Positions 42,971 to 56,330 of a stretch of 64,000 nucleotides of DNA are shown here, in pieces. Both the position numbers and the translations under genes were made by a program. Within the stretch, counting starts at the first letter, position 1. The number at the start of each line of letters is the position of its first letter. A model generated the notes under the pieces. It did no database searches and was not told the DNA's origin. It saw only the letters and a program-made list of their open reading frames with translations. Source of the DNA: Odontesthes bonariensis. Taxonomy: Eukaryota; Chordata; Actinopteri; Atheriniformes; Atherinopsidae. The DNA lies in assembly GCF_027942865.1 (NCBI RefSeq), contig NC_134510.1, forward strand, positions 29,344,163-29,408,162, written 5' to 3'.

Positions 42971-45900
42971 ATGTCCAAGCGGCGCTCGTCGGAGAGGGGG
43001 GCTGGAGAGACATCAGGCAGGGCCAGCAAGCTCCAGTGTCCTGGGATATCCGGCAGTAATGCCAAGAGAGCCGGCCCCTTCGTTCTTGGTATGAAAGCTT
43101 TGAGTATTTGCTCAACCAGCCAACACGAATGTATTACCCAAACAATTTCAAATGACTGACAACCCATCATCAGTATCTCTGATGAAAATGAAAATCCATT
43201 TAGTGCACATTGTTACCGTGTGTAGCCTGTGTCAGTGTAGCTAATTGGGTAAAGGTATTTGTGTGTAATAGTTGTGGGGTGCCTTTGTGAGTACACTAAA
43301 GGCTTACGCACGCATGGGACAAGAATGTGAAGAATTTTGCTGATCCCTACTTACATTGGTCAGAAAGGCCTCACTCTGTGTGGGGGCAAGGTTATTTCCT
43401 CCCTGTGCAAAATGTATTTCTCTTCAGTGCTCTAAGTTTGAATGTTTTCTGCTAAATAGCTCCTTCACTATCCACAACACTTGGTGCCAAAGAAAACATT
43501 ACACTTGGGGTGTTAATGGGGACTTGCACATGCAGCCCCTTAATGAGCTTTGGAGAGAGCACACACTCCAGCATGTAGGCTGCCTTTTGGTCATGCAGCT
43601 GTTCTTTTTCTTATCCTTACAGGGCCTCGCCTGGGCAACTCACCAGTGCCGAGCATAGTGCAGTGTCTGGCCAGAAAAGATGGCACCGATGACTTCTATC
43701 AGCTCAAAGTAAGTATGTCGGGGTCAGCACTAGTTTTGTCTGTTTTGCTTTCTTATAATCCTAATTATTTGAACTCACTCTTCAACAGAAATTGAGCATA
43801 TCATTCCGAAACAAAGCAATGATGTTCCAGTAGACATTTAAACTTTTGACCTTCCTTTGGTATACATTTTATTGCCCCTCTTTCAGTCTGACACAAACAA
43901 AACTTGAGTCGGGCATGTTTACTGGGGTTATCCAATGCCTTTTAAACGACACAGGGGTCTATAGAGCCATAGAAGGAGAAAAGGGAAGAAAGGAAGGTAG
44001 GGCCCCACCTGGAATGTCAACTTTTAACCCCCACGATCATGGTGGGAGTCTGTGTTGGACCCTGCCCTTATATCCATAACCACAGTGCTCCTGTTTCTAC
44101 TGAATAGCACAGTAACTTCATGCTGGATTATGGGCCACTGTTACAAAGCTGCTGTCCTGCTTTGCTCCGTCCAATTTTTTTGTTTTTGTTTGTTGTTCTG
44201 TTCTGTTCAGATGTGACTTAAATTCATATTTTCAGTGTTAAAAACTGTAGAGTAGCTCTCCTTTTTCCTCTCTCTGAACCTGTATGCTCTCCTGTCTTGT
44301 GACCTAATGTGTGCCCCGTTGTCATGTGTGGTTATGGCAGATCCTAACACTGGAGGAGCGAGTGAACTCTGCCGGGGAAACTCAGGAAGAGAGGCAGGGG
44401 AAGATGCTGCTGCACACAGAATACTCTCTTCTGTCATTACTACACCACCAGGATGGGGTGGTCCACCATCATGGCCTCTTCCAGGTAGACTGAGACCAGT
44501 ACACATTTGGCATTTAAGTTGCATCTCTCTCTGTTGGCAGGCTTAAAGTATATTTTTACTCAAAAAGAAGTCTCTCAGCTCTGGGTGGGTGAGCATTTGG
44601 TGTAATTGAGCTTGGTAAATCATCACCACCACTGAGAAGTTTCTGTCATTTACTTTTAGAATATAGTCTCCCCATGCAAGTATGATCAGCTGAGTGGTAT
44701 CAGCAATAAGCTTGTCATTAGTCCAGCCAGCTGCTTGTATTTTCCTTATCAAGGTTCTTTCAATAGAGAAGTGGAAGTACCATTAAAAGCTATATTTATC
44801 TACAATCTCTCTACTTTCACACCCACGTCCATTCACAATGAATTCCCTGTCCCTCACCTGCCTTCCCATCTGCCTCCTCCTCTAACTTTGTTATTGTTCC
44901 ATCAGCCCTCTCCCTCTCACTGCTTATTCTCTCTCCATCTCTTTTTCATATCCTGTCTGTTTCAGTGCTCTCATAATAACAGCATTGAGCCCTGCACTTT
45001 GATTCACTTAGGCCTGCAATATTGATTGGATTGTTATCGTGCATCTCCGGTGTCTGAACAAGTTCTTAATCTATTTTTTAGAGGTGCTGCCTTCACCCCC
45101 CCGAAAAAAGGGAAAAAGTCTTGTATATGAAGGCTGTCAAAAATGGCCTTTCAGCTTTCTTGAATCTATCATCCCAACCTGAATGAAGCCACTTGATCAT
45201 CCAGTTTAGTACAGGAATCTATATTGTTTGATTTGAAAACAATTAGAAACCTCAACAATTCTGTCTAGCTATAAAATGCATGGTTCTCATACTCCTCTTT
45301 TTTTTTTTTTTTATTCCTCCCCAGGACCGAGCCTATGAAATGGTGGAGGACATGGAGGCCAACAAAGTTCGCAAGATGAAGAAGAGGATCTGCCTCGTGT
45401 TGGACTGCCTGTGTGCTCATGATTTCAGCGATAAGACAGCCGATCTAATAAACCTGCAGCATTACGTCATAAAGGAGAAGCGACTGAGCGAGCGGGAGGC
45501 CATCGTCATCTTTTACGATGTGGTGCGTGTGGTGGAGGCCCTACATAAGGTAAGTCAGAGGTGGAATTAGGTAGACTATTCTAAGAAAAGCTGCAGGTCT
45601 ATAAAAAGGGGATTTCTGTTTAATCATCCATAGGATTTTCCCCAAAAAATACGCTCGTGCACTTGTGTTTTTCATCGGAGTGTTTTGGTGAGCTGTAGGA
45701 GAAATTGCTTTGTTTGCTGGTTGCACATCACTCTGATTACTCATTTCCCAAGCTCGTGTGCCACTCCCAGAAACAAACCGATGCTTGTGATACCAGTGAT
45801 TCACTAAGAACAATATGACCGTAGGAACAATATGAGCTTACTTTCTTTTCTTTTGTCTTTCCTGCCTGCAGAAAAACATCGTGCACAGAGACCTGAAACT

Positions 45901-48900
45901 TGGAAACATGGTGCTGAACAAACGGTAAGTCGATGCTCAATCACTCATCTGGCCTCCTCAATCTGTTCACTGGCAAATAACGTCTCCCGCTGAGCTAGGT
46001 CAGTCAGTTTAGCCTGCACAGTAATGTGCAAGGGGCCTCAGTGGCCCCTGTAGCCTGTATCCAGTGTGTTTTATGCTTTAAACCCAAGCAGAGGTCACAT
46101 TCTTCAGAGTGATATCAGTCTCAGGAACCCGAGGGCCTGCTCTCTTGTGCTTAAATCTGGGGATGTGTAAGTGTGTTGAGTAATGGTTACTGATTCATTT
46201 CCCATTGTTGGATTTTTGGAAGTGAACTCTGCTAAATAGAACAAAGAATATGCCACTGCTTTGTTTTTTGTTGGGAGGGTGGTTGATATAAGCAGTGTTA
46301 AAATGCACGCAGGACCCTGTTTAGGGCAGCTAAGGTCAAAATGCTGCAGTTCACTTTGGCCATGCAGGCCATGACCTCTCCAACTGTGTACTCTCTGTGT
46401 ATGAAAGAGTTGGCATGTTAGTTCAGGAAGCAATAAATACTAATTAGAGAAGTTCAACCACATTTTTTAAGCTTGATATGAACGGCTTCTATAAACCAAT
46501 GTGCTGTCTTGAAAACTTTTAATAAGCACTTAAAGCCGTTTTATTTGGAAAGACTGAGTGAGTAAAGCTGACACACACATTCTGCTCCTACATAAAGTCT
46601 ACGCAACAGGCCCATGCCGTTGTGAGCGTTGGTGTGTCTCTGTTGCTCTTCATTTACGCTGCCAGAATGCTGGTTGGAGTTTCCATGCAGCTATGTTTAG
46701 TTTCTCTGTGTTAGTCAAACAATGGCGATCAACCTACAGAGCAGATCGTGCTGGAAGTGGCACTAATAAACGCTGAACATATTTGTTTCACAGAAGCAGG
46801 ATCTTAACACACATCCTTGTGCTGTGTTTGTCCTTGTTACTTTGTCCACTGATGCAATGGGTTGTTGTGTTTTTTGGGAGGTACATGAGACTATGTGGGC
46901 ATGCCGTATCACTGCCGATTATAAATCAAGCGTTACTCATGCATACATAAAGTATGCTCGCATCGCCGAAAGATGAGCAGTTGTCTCTCAAATATGCCAG
47001 CAACTTCTTATTCATGATCAGTAAGTCTGAGTATGTGCAATGAGATGTCATGCTTCTGCATCTCCTGCATCAGCAGCTTTAACCCCATGCAGCAGCAGGA
47101 GCAGTGATGGTGGTAGTGATGAAACAGGAGAGTGTTTTGGCCAGTGGAGGAGGGTGGTGGGGAGAGGAGCAGACGAGCGGAACACTCCGTCCCAGCTGGA
47201 GACAAAGGAGAGGCCTGCCAAAGGCCCCATAGCTCAGAGCTGACTCACCGCAATGCACAAGTCACACATACACACTTAGGTACATGTGCACACACATGGT
47301 CAGGTTTAACTTGGCCTATGTTCAAAATTGTTCTTTTTTTTTTTTTTTTCCTTTTACGTGTAAATCCCTTTACTGCTTCTACTGTCATCACCTTTGTCAT
47401 AATTTTCACTTTCCCTTCTCCTTTGTTCATTCCTCATCCACATGTCTCCTTGTCACCCCACCCAAAATGTGTGTGAATGTACAGTCAGTGTGAGAAGAAC
47501 ATGGTCAATTTAGAGGCGGACTCATTCCAAAACTCCCCTTGTCCTCTCATGCTGCTTGTCAGTTTCCTGAATCTGAATCAGAATCTGAATCTCTGTGGGA
47601 AATACAGCAATGGCATCAAAAAGCTCAGCAATTTATGCAAGAATGATGCAATTTCCTCTGTTGTCATAAACCAGCTGTTATGAAAGCTGGATGTTGGAAG
47701 TTAATTTGCGGGATCACTGACAATATATTTAGACTTTTTAAGGACTTCCTAGATTGAATTGTATTTCTATGGATTCACATCCATATATGGGTGTACACCA
47801 GTCAGGGTGGTTTTCACTTTTTTTTTTAAGTACAATTAAAATGAAGAGAGAATCCACAATTGACTCATTGACAAAGTGCATTCTTTATGTTTATGTTTAT
47901 GCATTTAGCAGATGGTTTTATCCAAAGCGACTTACAATTGGAAAAAAATATATAACATTACAGCTGACATCAAAGCTAACAATAAGCTACATAGAAGGAA
48001 ACCACCAGTCAGACTCTGTCAGGGGTGACAGTGTAGCAATAGAGTGCAGACATAGAGGGAGGTACAGAAAGATAAAGTGCAGTAGAAGGGGTAGGGAAGT
48101 ACGGGGTGAGTGCTAGGATAGGAGATGCTCTCTGAAGAGCTGGGTCTTCAAGAGTTTTTTTAAATAGGATGTTGTTAGACATTACCCGAGATGAAAGCAT
48201 TAAAAGTACAAAAAATATCTTTTCTAAACCTGGGTCTCATTAAATCCCATGAAATCCTCAGGCCCTTACAGTTCGGAGAAATGAAATTTGCTGGTCTCAG
48301 TAGACGCTGCCCTGAGTTTAACCTCCTTTCTCGTCAGCTGGTGTATTTTCATCAGTGCAGCGGGACGGGAAGGAGAAGTCATCGGGTTTGCTTAGGTCTC
48401 TGGTTTCCTGACTTACCCGGGGTCACATGACCAGGAAGCAGAGATGGTGTGGTCTCTCTGATGTCCTCAGGGACCCTTCCCTCACGAGGCAAACATGCAA
48501 TTTCATTTATCCAATCTCCGGTGCAAGAATAGAAGCCCGGGTCGTGATGCGCACAGACAAAAGAACAGACTGCTTCACAAAGGAAGCTTTTATGTTGAGG
48601 GTCCTTGAAGCATCACGCTCGGCTCCTCCGGCCCATCCTTCTACAGTTCACAAGGCCACTGTTTGGTTATAAAGTCTGAAAGTACAAAAGCTGTGAAGGG
48701 GTTGGATCATGTAAAAAGCTGGGAATCATGTTCTACAGGGACGGTTGAGATTTGAGCATTTGGTTGAAAATTGAGGGTTTAACAGGAATTGGGGTGAGAC
48801 ACTTCATTGGGAGCAGTGAATATGTGTGATAGAGCAGGGTGTGAAAGTGAGAGAGGATAAGGGAAGCTGTTGACCTCACGGTTTTTAGAAAGCGGATGTG

Positions 48901-51900
48901 AGTGAAAAGCGTGATCCAGAGAGGACCCAGGCTGTAGATGGTGGCTGCTTTTGTGTGCCCATGTGCCTTTTTTTTTTTTTTTTTTTTTTTTAATACATGC
49001 GCTTGTTCAGAATGGGAGTGATTATGTGGGTGCACTTGAAGTTGCGTTGTTTGTGTACATATTGCACATCTTCTGAGCCTTATATACATTGAATTGCCAA
49101 CGTTTCACTGTACAAGCTTAGTCATCGTCACATTTTATCATTAACCACAGGCTGACTCATATGTTTGTCAAAGTGCAGCTTTTTTTTTTTTTTTTTTTCT
49201 TTCCCCTACACTGAAAGCGCACAGTGCCTCAGCTTTGCTACAGTCTGTTTCAGTCTGTCATAACTTAACGAAATTTATTTTTTCTTGATTTATTTTTGTG
49301 CTACATTGTTTTCAACACATCAGACATTCGAGCACGTTTGTCTGTAGTCGTCTTGTTCTAAAATGTTCTGTCGTTAGATGTTCGCTGGCTAAAACCACGA
49401 TGTTGATCATGAACTTGCTTTGTGCAGAGAATTTGTGTTTAAAGTCGAAGGACAAAAACAACACGGGCATTTCAATCAAGTTTTTAACATGTAATACGCT
49501 GTTTTAGAGTTTTAACTGCCGAGGCAAAACATCTGTTGTTGGAACGAATTAACATTTAGAATATGTCAGGCTGTTTGTGAAGGTCTGTGCTTACAAAAAA
49601 ATGGCATCTTAGTCATTTCTGTACTTATAATAGTATACACAGAATGTACCAAATGTGTACAAGATTTAAGACCATTTTGTTAAAAGACTGTAGGTTTTGA
49701 CTTCCTACTGTCGAGAGTAATTTTGTAAGATTTTAACATGTTTGTCAGAATGTACATTTTGAGGAAATTCTGCAAGCATTGTGTGGACATCAGTAAAAGA
49801 TGGTCGAACTCTTTAAAATGAACAAAACTTGTATGTATGGAACTGTTATTTTGCATCTAGATAAGAGATGCTTACAATGTATGCCAGCTTGCCTCCATCA
49901 GCCTGTGTGCACTTCACGCTTTGAGCCGTGCCACGTTTAAGAAGCGAACTTTTTGAGCTTAAAACTGAAGTGAAATAATTGTTGGATGGGTTCATTAGCA
50001 GTAGGAATATTTGCTTCATGACAGATGATTGAGTCATTAACAGTAGTAAAAACGATGCACTTATCAGATGTGTGCTTTTGTGTGCTTAAAGGACTCACCG
50101 CATCACCATTACCAACTTCTGCCTGGGAAAACACCTGGTGAGCGAGGACGACCTGCTGAAAGACCAGAGAGGAAGTCCTGCCTACATCAGCCCTGATGTA
50201 CTAAGCAGTGAGTGACAAATGTGTTGCGTGCTGCTTTTTAGACGGCCAGAAAAGTGCTGAAAGCTTCACTCTGTACGACATTTATTTGTTGGAGCGGTAC
50301 AGCTATCACACTGGTTTTGACACCTTTAAAAAAAAACAAAAAAAAACAATCTCAACTGTCACACCTGTTTTTGCTGTGATTGATCATGTGACCACAGGTG
50401 TAAAAGCCTTGCTCGGTGCTTACTGTTGAAAGTGAAGCAGAGGAGGATGGTGTGATGCTTATCTGCAAGTGAAACACAACGGACCAACGTATTTGCCAAA
50501 GTTCTATAGAAGTCGCCGCCACCCGAGAGACTCCTGGGATTCTTTTTATTGCATTGCGTAATATTGAGCCGTCAGCCTTATGTTTGATTTTCCGATTACC
50601 AAGCAACGAGAAGAAGGTTGTGTTGCAATCTTGGACTGGCAAAACCAAGAAATGGATTGTTTTTGTGTAATCACGGTGCTGTTTCATTTTCCCGTGTATG
50701 GTGTCTGCAGAGGAAGCTCCTCTTGCTTTGTGAAATAGTCTTTGTCTGAGGACAGTAAAAACCCATTTCTGTTGGTCAGCTTCGCAATGCTTATTGACAA
50801 AGTATGTGTGCACACGTGCCACACACCGGTAACACTGATCCTTGAGCATGCTTTTCCATTCAAGACCTTAATTGCATCAGTTTAATCAAGGATTTCCTGA
50901 GAAACATCCCACACCGTGAAGCAGATTTAGAAGGATTTCAGACACACATCTTTCCCATCCAACCAGTCGAAAGCTGTAGGCAAACCCCCTGCGTACATAT
51001 CAGCTTAACGTGACAGGCACACAATTAAACAGAGCTTCAGTGACTCATGCACTGATGACTCACTAGAGGGGAAACTACTCCCATCCCCCGCCTGTGTGTG
51101 TCACAAGCTCTAACATAATTGCCGGCTGCTGTTGCTGCCGCCTCCCTGGCTGCAACAACGGTGCCTATGGTAATGCACAGCCACCATCTTCCACCCTCAT
51201 CAGCTCCAGTTTAATAAGTTTTCATCCGCAGCTCATTTAATGTCTCAGGCTTTATTACAAGAAGAGTTCTTTTCCGTTTTTAAAAGTAAACTGAGAATTT
51301 CTCGGAAACATTATGGGTTTAGGGCCATTGCTTGCATTCGCCTTTGCTTGTTATGTTAATCATAAGACCTGGTGACATGACAAGAACTGACTAAATGCTT
51401 TATCACTCCGAAGTCACAGAACTGAAACTGTCCTTGCATCAAGCTCGCTGTCTTTTCTGCTGATGGACTATTCTGTTCATAGTTTTGCTATAATAAAAAA
51501 CCCTTTCCTCCTTGTCTCCAGGTCGGCCGTACCGGGGTAAACCCAGCGACATGTGGGCTCTCGGCGTAGTCTTGTTCACCATGCTGTATGGCCAGTTCCC
51601 CTTCTATGACAGCATACCTCAAGAACTCTTCCGGAAGATCAAGGCTGCAGAGTACTCCATCCCAGAGTGAGTATTTCACAAGGAAGAGATTTATTTTAAG
51701 TGGTGGAACCACAATGCTCAAATCGACACAGAAAAATGGAAGTAACTGAAGTTTTGGTAAACCGACAACAGCGTTCCATCATTTACTATTCAGACTTATT
51801 ATTTCACGTGAGGAACATTTGGGTGTACAGACATGCAGTTTCTTTTATAGATTTGATGACAATTTTTTATATTTACTTTTGCTTTGAAGCATTTGCATTG

Positions 51901-52767
51901 CACTCTTTTAGAATGTAGATATGTCATGTTTCTGTGAATAAACAAGCTTTTTCTTTTTTCAACCTTCTCACAGGGACGGTCGCGTGTCGGAGAACACAGT
52001 GTGCCTCATCCGAAAGCTGCTCGTGCTGGACCCTCAGGAGAGGCTGACTGCAGGAGAAGTGCTGGAATCAATCGGTGCCATTATAGCCTCTTGGTAATTG
52101 CACCCCCTGCTGGATATTTGAAGAACCACACTATGATCCGTCATTTGTAAACTCTTAAGATTGCGGTTGATTTGCGTGCAGATGCTTGTATTAATCATGT
52201 TGTTGTTTCTACTTGATCATAGGCAGTCTGTCTCATTGATGAGTGGCCCTCTTCAGGTTGTTCCGGATATTGACGATCAGGTCAATAACCCAGAGCATCT
52301 TCAAGAGGTGAGATCTCAGAGCGAGGTACAATTTCAGAGCTGTGCTTACAGGCTCAAATGATGCATTTATGTAGGTCACAATGAGGATGCATGATACTTG
52401 GCTCAGGGGAAATAAGTTAGATTATTAAGATAATATAAACCAAAGACCTCTAACAGATGGTGTTTTTATACCACATAGACATGTTTGCTGTATCAGTGTT
52501 ATCATAGCAATTGCAACACAGAGAGCTTAATATATTTTCTTTGCCTAGGTCAAAGGGATTGAAGAGTCTTCGCAGTACGAGTTTGAGAACTACATGCGCC
52601 AGCAGCTGATGCTGGCTGAAGAAAAAAACACTATTCATGAAGCCAAGAGCTCTCTCGCTGAGCGCCAGTTTGGCAGCATCCCAACTGTAAGGCGTTTGGG
52701 CTACGATGCCCAACCTGTCGGCCCACTAGATGCTGCCATCCTAGCCCAACGTTTCCTCCGGAAATAG
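42971..52767 (+). CDS. stk40: Serine/threonine kinase 40 (pseudokinase)
   Basis: Tribbles-related kinase-fold protein that acts as an adaptor for the ubiquitin ligase COP1 rather than as an active kinase (known from the mammalian protein). Coding exons: 42971-43088, 43623-43708, 44341-44484, 45325-45549, 45872-45924, 50092-50207, 51522-51666, 51974-52093, 52223-52307, 52549-52767. Phases agree and give 436 residues, against 435 in human. The glycine-rich loop is degenerate (LGPRLGNSPVPS). Lys68 fits the ATP lysine. HRDLKLGN is intact at 196-203. The metal-binding DFG is replaced by NFC (217-219) and APE by SPD (242-244). VVPD at 348-351 fits a COP1-binding VP[DE] pattern. The C-terminus is AILAQRFLRK. 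Intron 5 (45925-50091) is 4.2 kb and holds a dispersed repeat; the other introns hold only simple repeats. Confidence 0.96.
47887..48170 (+). repeat. Teleost dispersed repeat in stk40 intron 5
   Basis: It starts with GCATTTAGCAGATGGTTTTATCCAAAGCGACTTACA, split here as GCATTTAGCAGATGG and TATCCAAAGCGACTTACA, a very common fish repeat motif. It ends with GAAGAGCTGGGTCTTCAAGA, which belongs to the same kind of repeat. The class is not determined. Confidence 0.55.
48968..49200. repeat. Two long poly-T runs in stk40 intron 5
   Basis: Runs of about 23 T near 48969-48991 and about 19 T near 49180-49198. No retroposon body was recognised next to either. Confidence 0.7.
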
Positions 52768-55700
52768 CCCCCAAGCAACCACTCCAGCCTCTCTGGCCTC
52801 CCCAGGAAGTTAAGACTGCTGCAGAGACCAGAGAAGACTGAGGAGGATCAGCCACAAAACTGAACTGGCCCTGCCTTGGCTGGCGAAGCCCAAATGTGGG
52901 TTTTGGCAAGCTAGGTGGAGCCAGGCATAAGGTGGGCACCAGTCTCCCTGTGTGGATCTACTCTGAAATATGGACCGACCTGGAGGAAGCTCTGAACCAA
53001 AGGTTCCTTGTCCTCAGGTGGCCCACAGTTACATCTCACTGTGCAACAAACCAGATAGCACAGTCACACATGGCGCTGACACAAGGCTCTGCCTGCAGCG
53101 TTGAAGAATCCCATGCTCCTCCCCCTACTGTAACAGCCCCCCCCCCCCTCCCCTCAGTTCTGGGACCCCTGAGCAATACAGGTCCAGAATTATGTAGCAA
53201 CCCCCTCTCTTTATAGTGGTTAAAGGCATTGCTTCAAGTCCGATCACTTGATCACAGATGTCACTTCTGTATACCTCCATTCCACCTTCCTTTTCTCACT
53301 CCTTCCTCTACAGTTTCCCTATATTGAAAATGATCCTCGTCCAGTCCATAACTCTGACTTCAAATCAATCTACCTCTTTGTCCCTCTTCTCTGTTGGTAA
53401 ACCATGCTCACTGTTCTGAGACAAGGGATTGTAACAACTGAGTCTTGATGCCACCAGTGACATAAAGCATTAATGTTTTTTGTCAGAGTGAAGATCTTTG
53501 AAACCTGTTCGGGGGTTTCTAAAAATCTGAATAAGCTTTTTCTAATTTACCTGAATAAGTAGCATTGTATCCCTATAGTTGCATTGAAGAAAGAACGGAA
53601 TATCAAAGCATGTGTCCAAGCATCCTTTGATATTTACAAAATGCATTGTCTCCAGCTTTTGCTCGTCCCTGTGGAAATCTATTTTTAGCACCTAGGCAGC
53701 TAGTGTGAGATATGTGGAAGTCACAATGCCAAGAACTGAATGGGTGAAACTGTTGCATTCTGCATGCCAAGGCATATTGATGGTAACTCTTCCTCAGTGT
53801 CACTATGACGATGAAAAGGCACTGTCATGTTTCTGTTGCCAAAAATCCTGTCTTAAATTTACTCTTAGCCAAGGATGCTGGTACTCACAGGCTCATTCAG
53901 ATTGAAATGCCTTCCAGGTAGCTTCCCTGTTCCTCCTTATCAAGACAGATCACGGGAGAAGTGTTTCTCAGTATGAATGTGAACTGTCATTCTACACTTC
54001 GATACATCTGCAGTATCTATGAGTGTGCTTGTTGTTGTTGTGTGTGTGTGTGTGTGTGTGTGTTTGGGCCAGGAGAAACTGAGTCTGCAGAGCTGTCGAG
54101 GTTCTAGCTGTCGACGCTCTCTGACCCTGTAAGCTATCCTCCAATCATCCTTGTGTTCTGTTATCTGGCCTGCCTGAATGGCAGACACTGTGAAAACCAG
54201 AGCAGGCTCTGCTCGGACAGGGCTTGGCTGAATGTCTTTTTTTGGTAATGACATGAATGCTTTAAGATTGGAAATGATCACATATCTATTGCCACTCAAG
54301 CCCCTCGCTCAAGCGCATCGTGTACATGCTCGTCTTATCTCACTACGCAGGGACGAACTGGTGGCTGATAATATATACTGTATCATTTAATAGTTAAATG
54401 AAAATACAAACTCACTGATTCATAAGTTTAGCTTCTGGGTTTGCTCTGCATTTTTGATGCATTCTTCTTTCATTCACAGTGAATTTTTAAACCACGGCAA
54501 CGCTATCAACCAGTGACTGTTAGGCATTTGTACAATGCACTCTGCCTTTGCATATTGGTACCTGCTTTAGGCTTTCTAGACTTCTTCCTATTTATATTCT
54601 GATTGCATGAACTTAGCCTTTGCAAATTTTAAGAAATGTCATGTTCTTTTTTTCTTTTCTTTTCTTTTTTTTTTCCATGTAATTTCATGATGATTTATTT
54701 ATTCACTTGTGTAGATGTTTCCCTCCAAACCCCTGGGGCCTGTATCACAGACATTGATTGCAGACGGTCAGAAACCTTCCTTAAAAGGGTTCGACACTTT
54801 GCGTAACTACTGCCAGTGAAACAGGCCCCGCATCTCTTCGCTCTCTCAGCTTTAAAAAGTGTCGTTCACGCAAACAGTGGTTCTAAATAAGCCATCGATT
54901 TATTTCTTTTTTTCACGTTTTTCAGACACATCCATGAAAAGGTAGCATTTGTTTTCCCACTTTGGAGTCATTTTCTTGCCATTTTGCCACAGTTTGTGGT
55001 CAACTTAAGCTACACTAATACCGAGACTGACTTTTTCATAGTTCTATTTTTTAAAGAAAACCAAATGATTCTCATGTTCCCTTGATTTATGGGAGGGGGT
55101 TTTTGTAGTTTGTGTTATTTCTGCCATTACCCCCAACTCGCCACACAAGGCTGTACTCTCTGGTCAGTATGTAAATAATGTACCATCATGACTGTGCCAG
55201 TCGTATTGTATGTACAGTAGTTCTACGCAGTGACTTATCAACTCTGTTTCAACACATACCGATTGACGCGTACTTAAGACCACGTTTGCCGTCAACCGCA
55301 ACATCTGGAGGCTAAAATAAAAAAAGTCAAAAGTGCTGTCGGCTCTCTCCCAACTCAATGTGAATTCCATGGGCATACAGCAGTATTGTAGAAGTCTAGG
55401 TTATGCACACAAAAAGGGTGTTTTCTGAACTCTGTAGCTATCGCTGAGTGCTGACATTAAGAGGCCATCTGTGGAAAAGTGTCTGCCACCATCTACACGA
55501 GGCACAACCGCAGATTAGTAAATGGAAATAGATGTAATCTGTGCCCCCTAATCAAAAAAAAAAGTGTTTCACTTTCTAGCTAGTGGATTGTACCTCATTC
55601 AATGTTTGTTTTACGGAGATGTGCTGGTAGTCTGCATTGTGGACTGAAAAGCATGGAAATAGTTTGAAGTTTAACTCTGTAGAAAACTGCTGCATGATTT

Positions 55701-56099
55701 TGAGCTTACAAGGTGTGCCACAGCAACTGATATCTGAAGATAACTCCCCTGTTTGGGTCCCCCAAAAAATACCAGAATCAAAAGTAAGACTTCATAAATA
55801 TACATGTCTGTATATATGTGTTTCTCTTTTTTCTTTTTTGTGTTTATTTCTCTCTCTTATTTTCACCTTGGTTCTAAAGTAGTCGGCATATATTGGATAT
55901 ATTGCTGAGCGCTCCAACTGGAAACGGGATGTTAAACGTGGTGTTTTAAACCCAATGGGACAATGTGTTGTAAGCTGTTGGTTGGACATGGGCATCTAAA
56001 TACAGACTGATTAATTGTACAGATGAAAAACACGTTTGTATAGAAAAAAAAACATATTTTTCTACTTCATCAGATCTCTACATGCATGTCAGCAATAAA
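52768..56099 (+). other. Long 3' UTR of stk40 with poly(A) signal
   Basis: No other gene lies between the stk40 stop codon and a good AATAAA at 56094-56099, so the 3' UTR is probably about 3.3 kb. It holds a C-rich run near 53141, a TG repeat at 54038-54063 and T-rich stretches near 54646-54676. Earlier poly(A) sites, such as near AAAATAAAAAAAG at about 55314, are possible. This is inferred from the lack of other signals. Confidence 0.5.
54038..54063. repeat. TG microsatellite
   Basis: About 13 tandem TG units in the presumed stk40 3' UTR. Confidence 0.9.
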
Positions 56100-56202
56100 C
56101 TTTGATATGGAAATATTGAACTTTGTCTTTGTCCTAAATTAATGTTTGCACTTATGGAGGTCAGCTGAAAATTGAAGCAGAAATATACTTTTTCATGTTC
56201 TA

Positions 56203-56330
56203 ATCAAATCAAATTTATTTGTATAGCACATTTCATGTACAAAACAATTCAAAGTGCTTCACATAAAATAAAAGCATTGCAGCAGGGAGTGGAAGAAGTA
56301 TTAAAAATACATAAAAGAATATAAAGAGAA
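56203..56330. repeat. Teleost dispersed repeat downstream of stk40
   Basis: AAATCAAATTTATTTGTATAG and CAATTCAAAGTGCTTCACAT are the opening phrases of one of the commonest fish dispersed repeats. The rest fades into A-rich DNA. The class is not determined. Confidence 0.6.

Noticed and set aside
44207-44524. Antisense frames opposite stk40 exon 3
   Set aside because: They are mirror frames of a real coding exon with no independent support.
50352-50849. 165-codon antisense frame in stk40 intron 6
   Set aside because: It is long for chance, but I saw no domain, no conserved composition and no splice or promoter context. It may derive from an unrecognised repeat.
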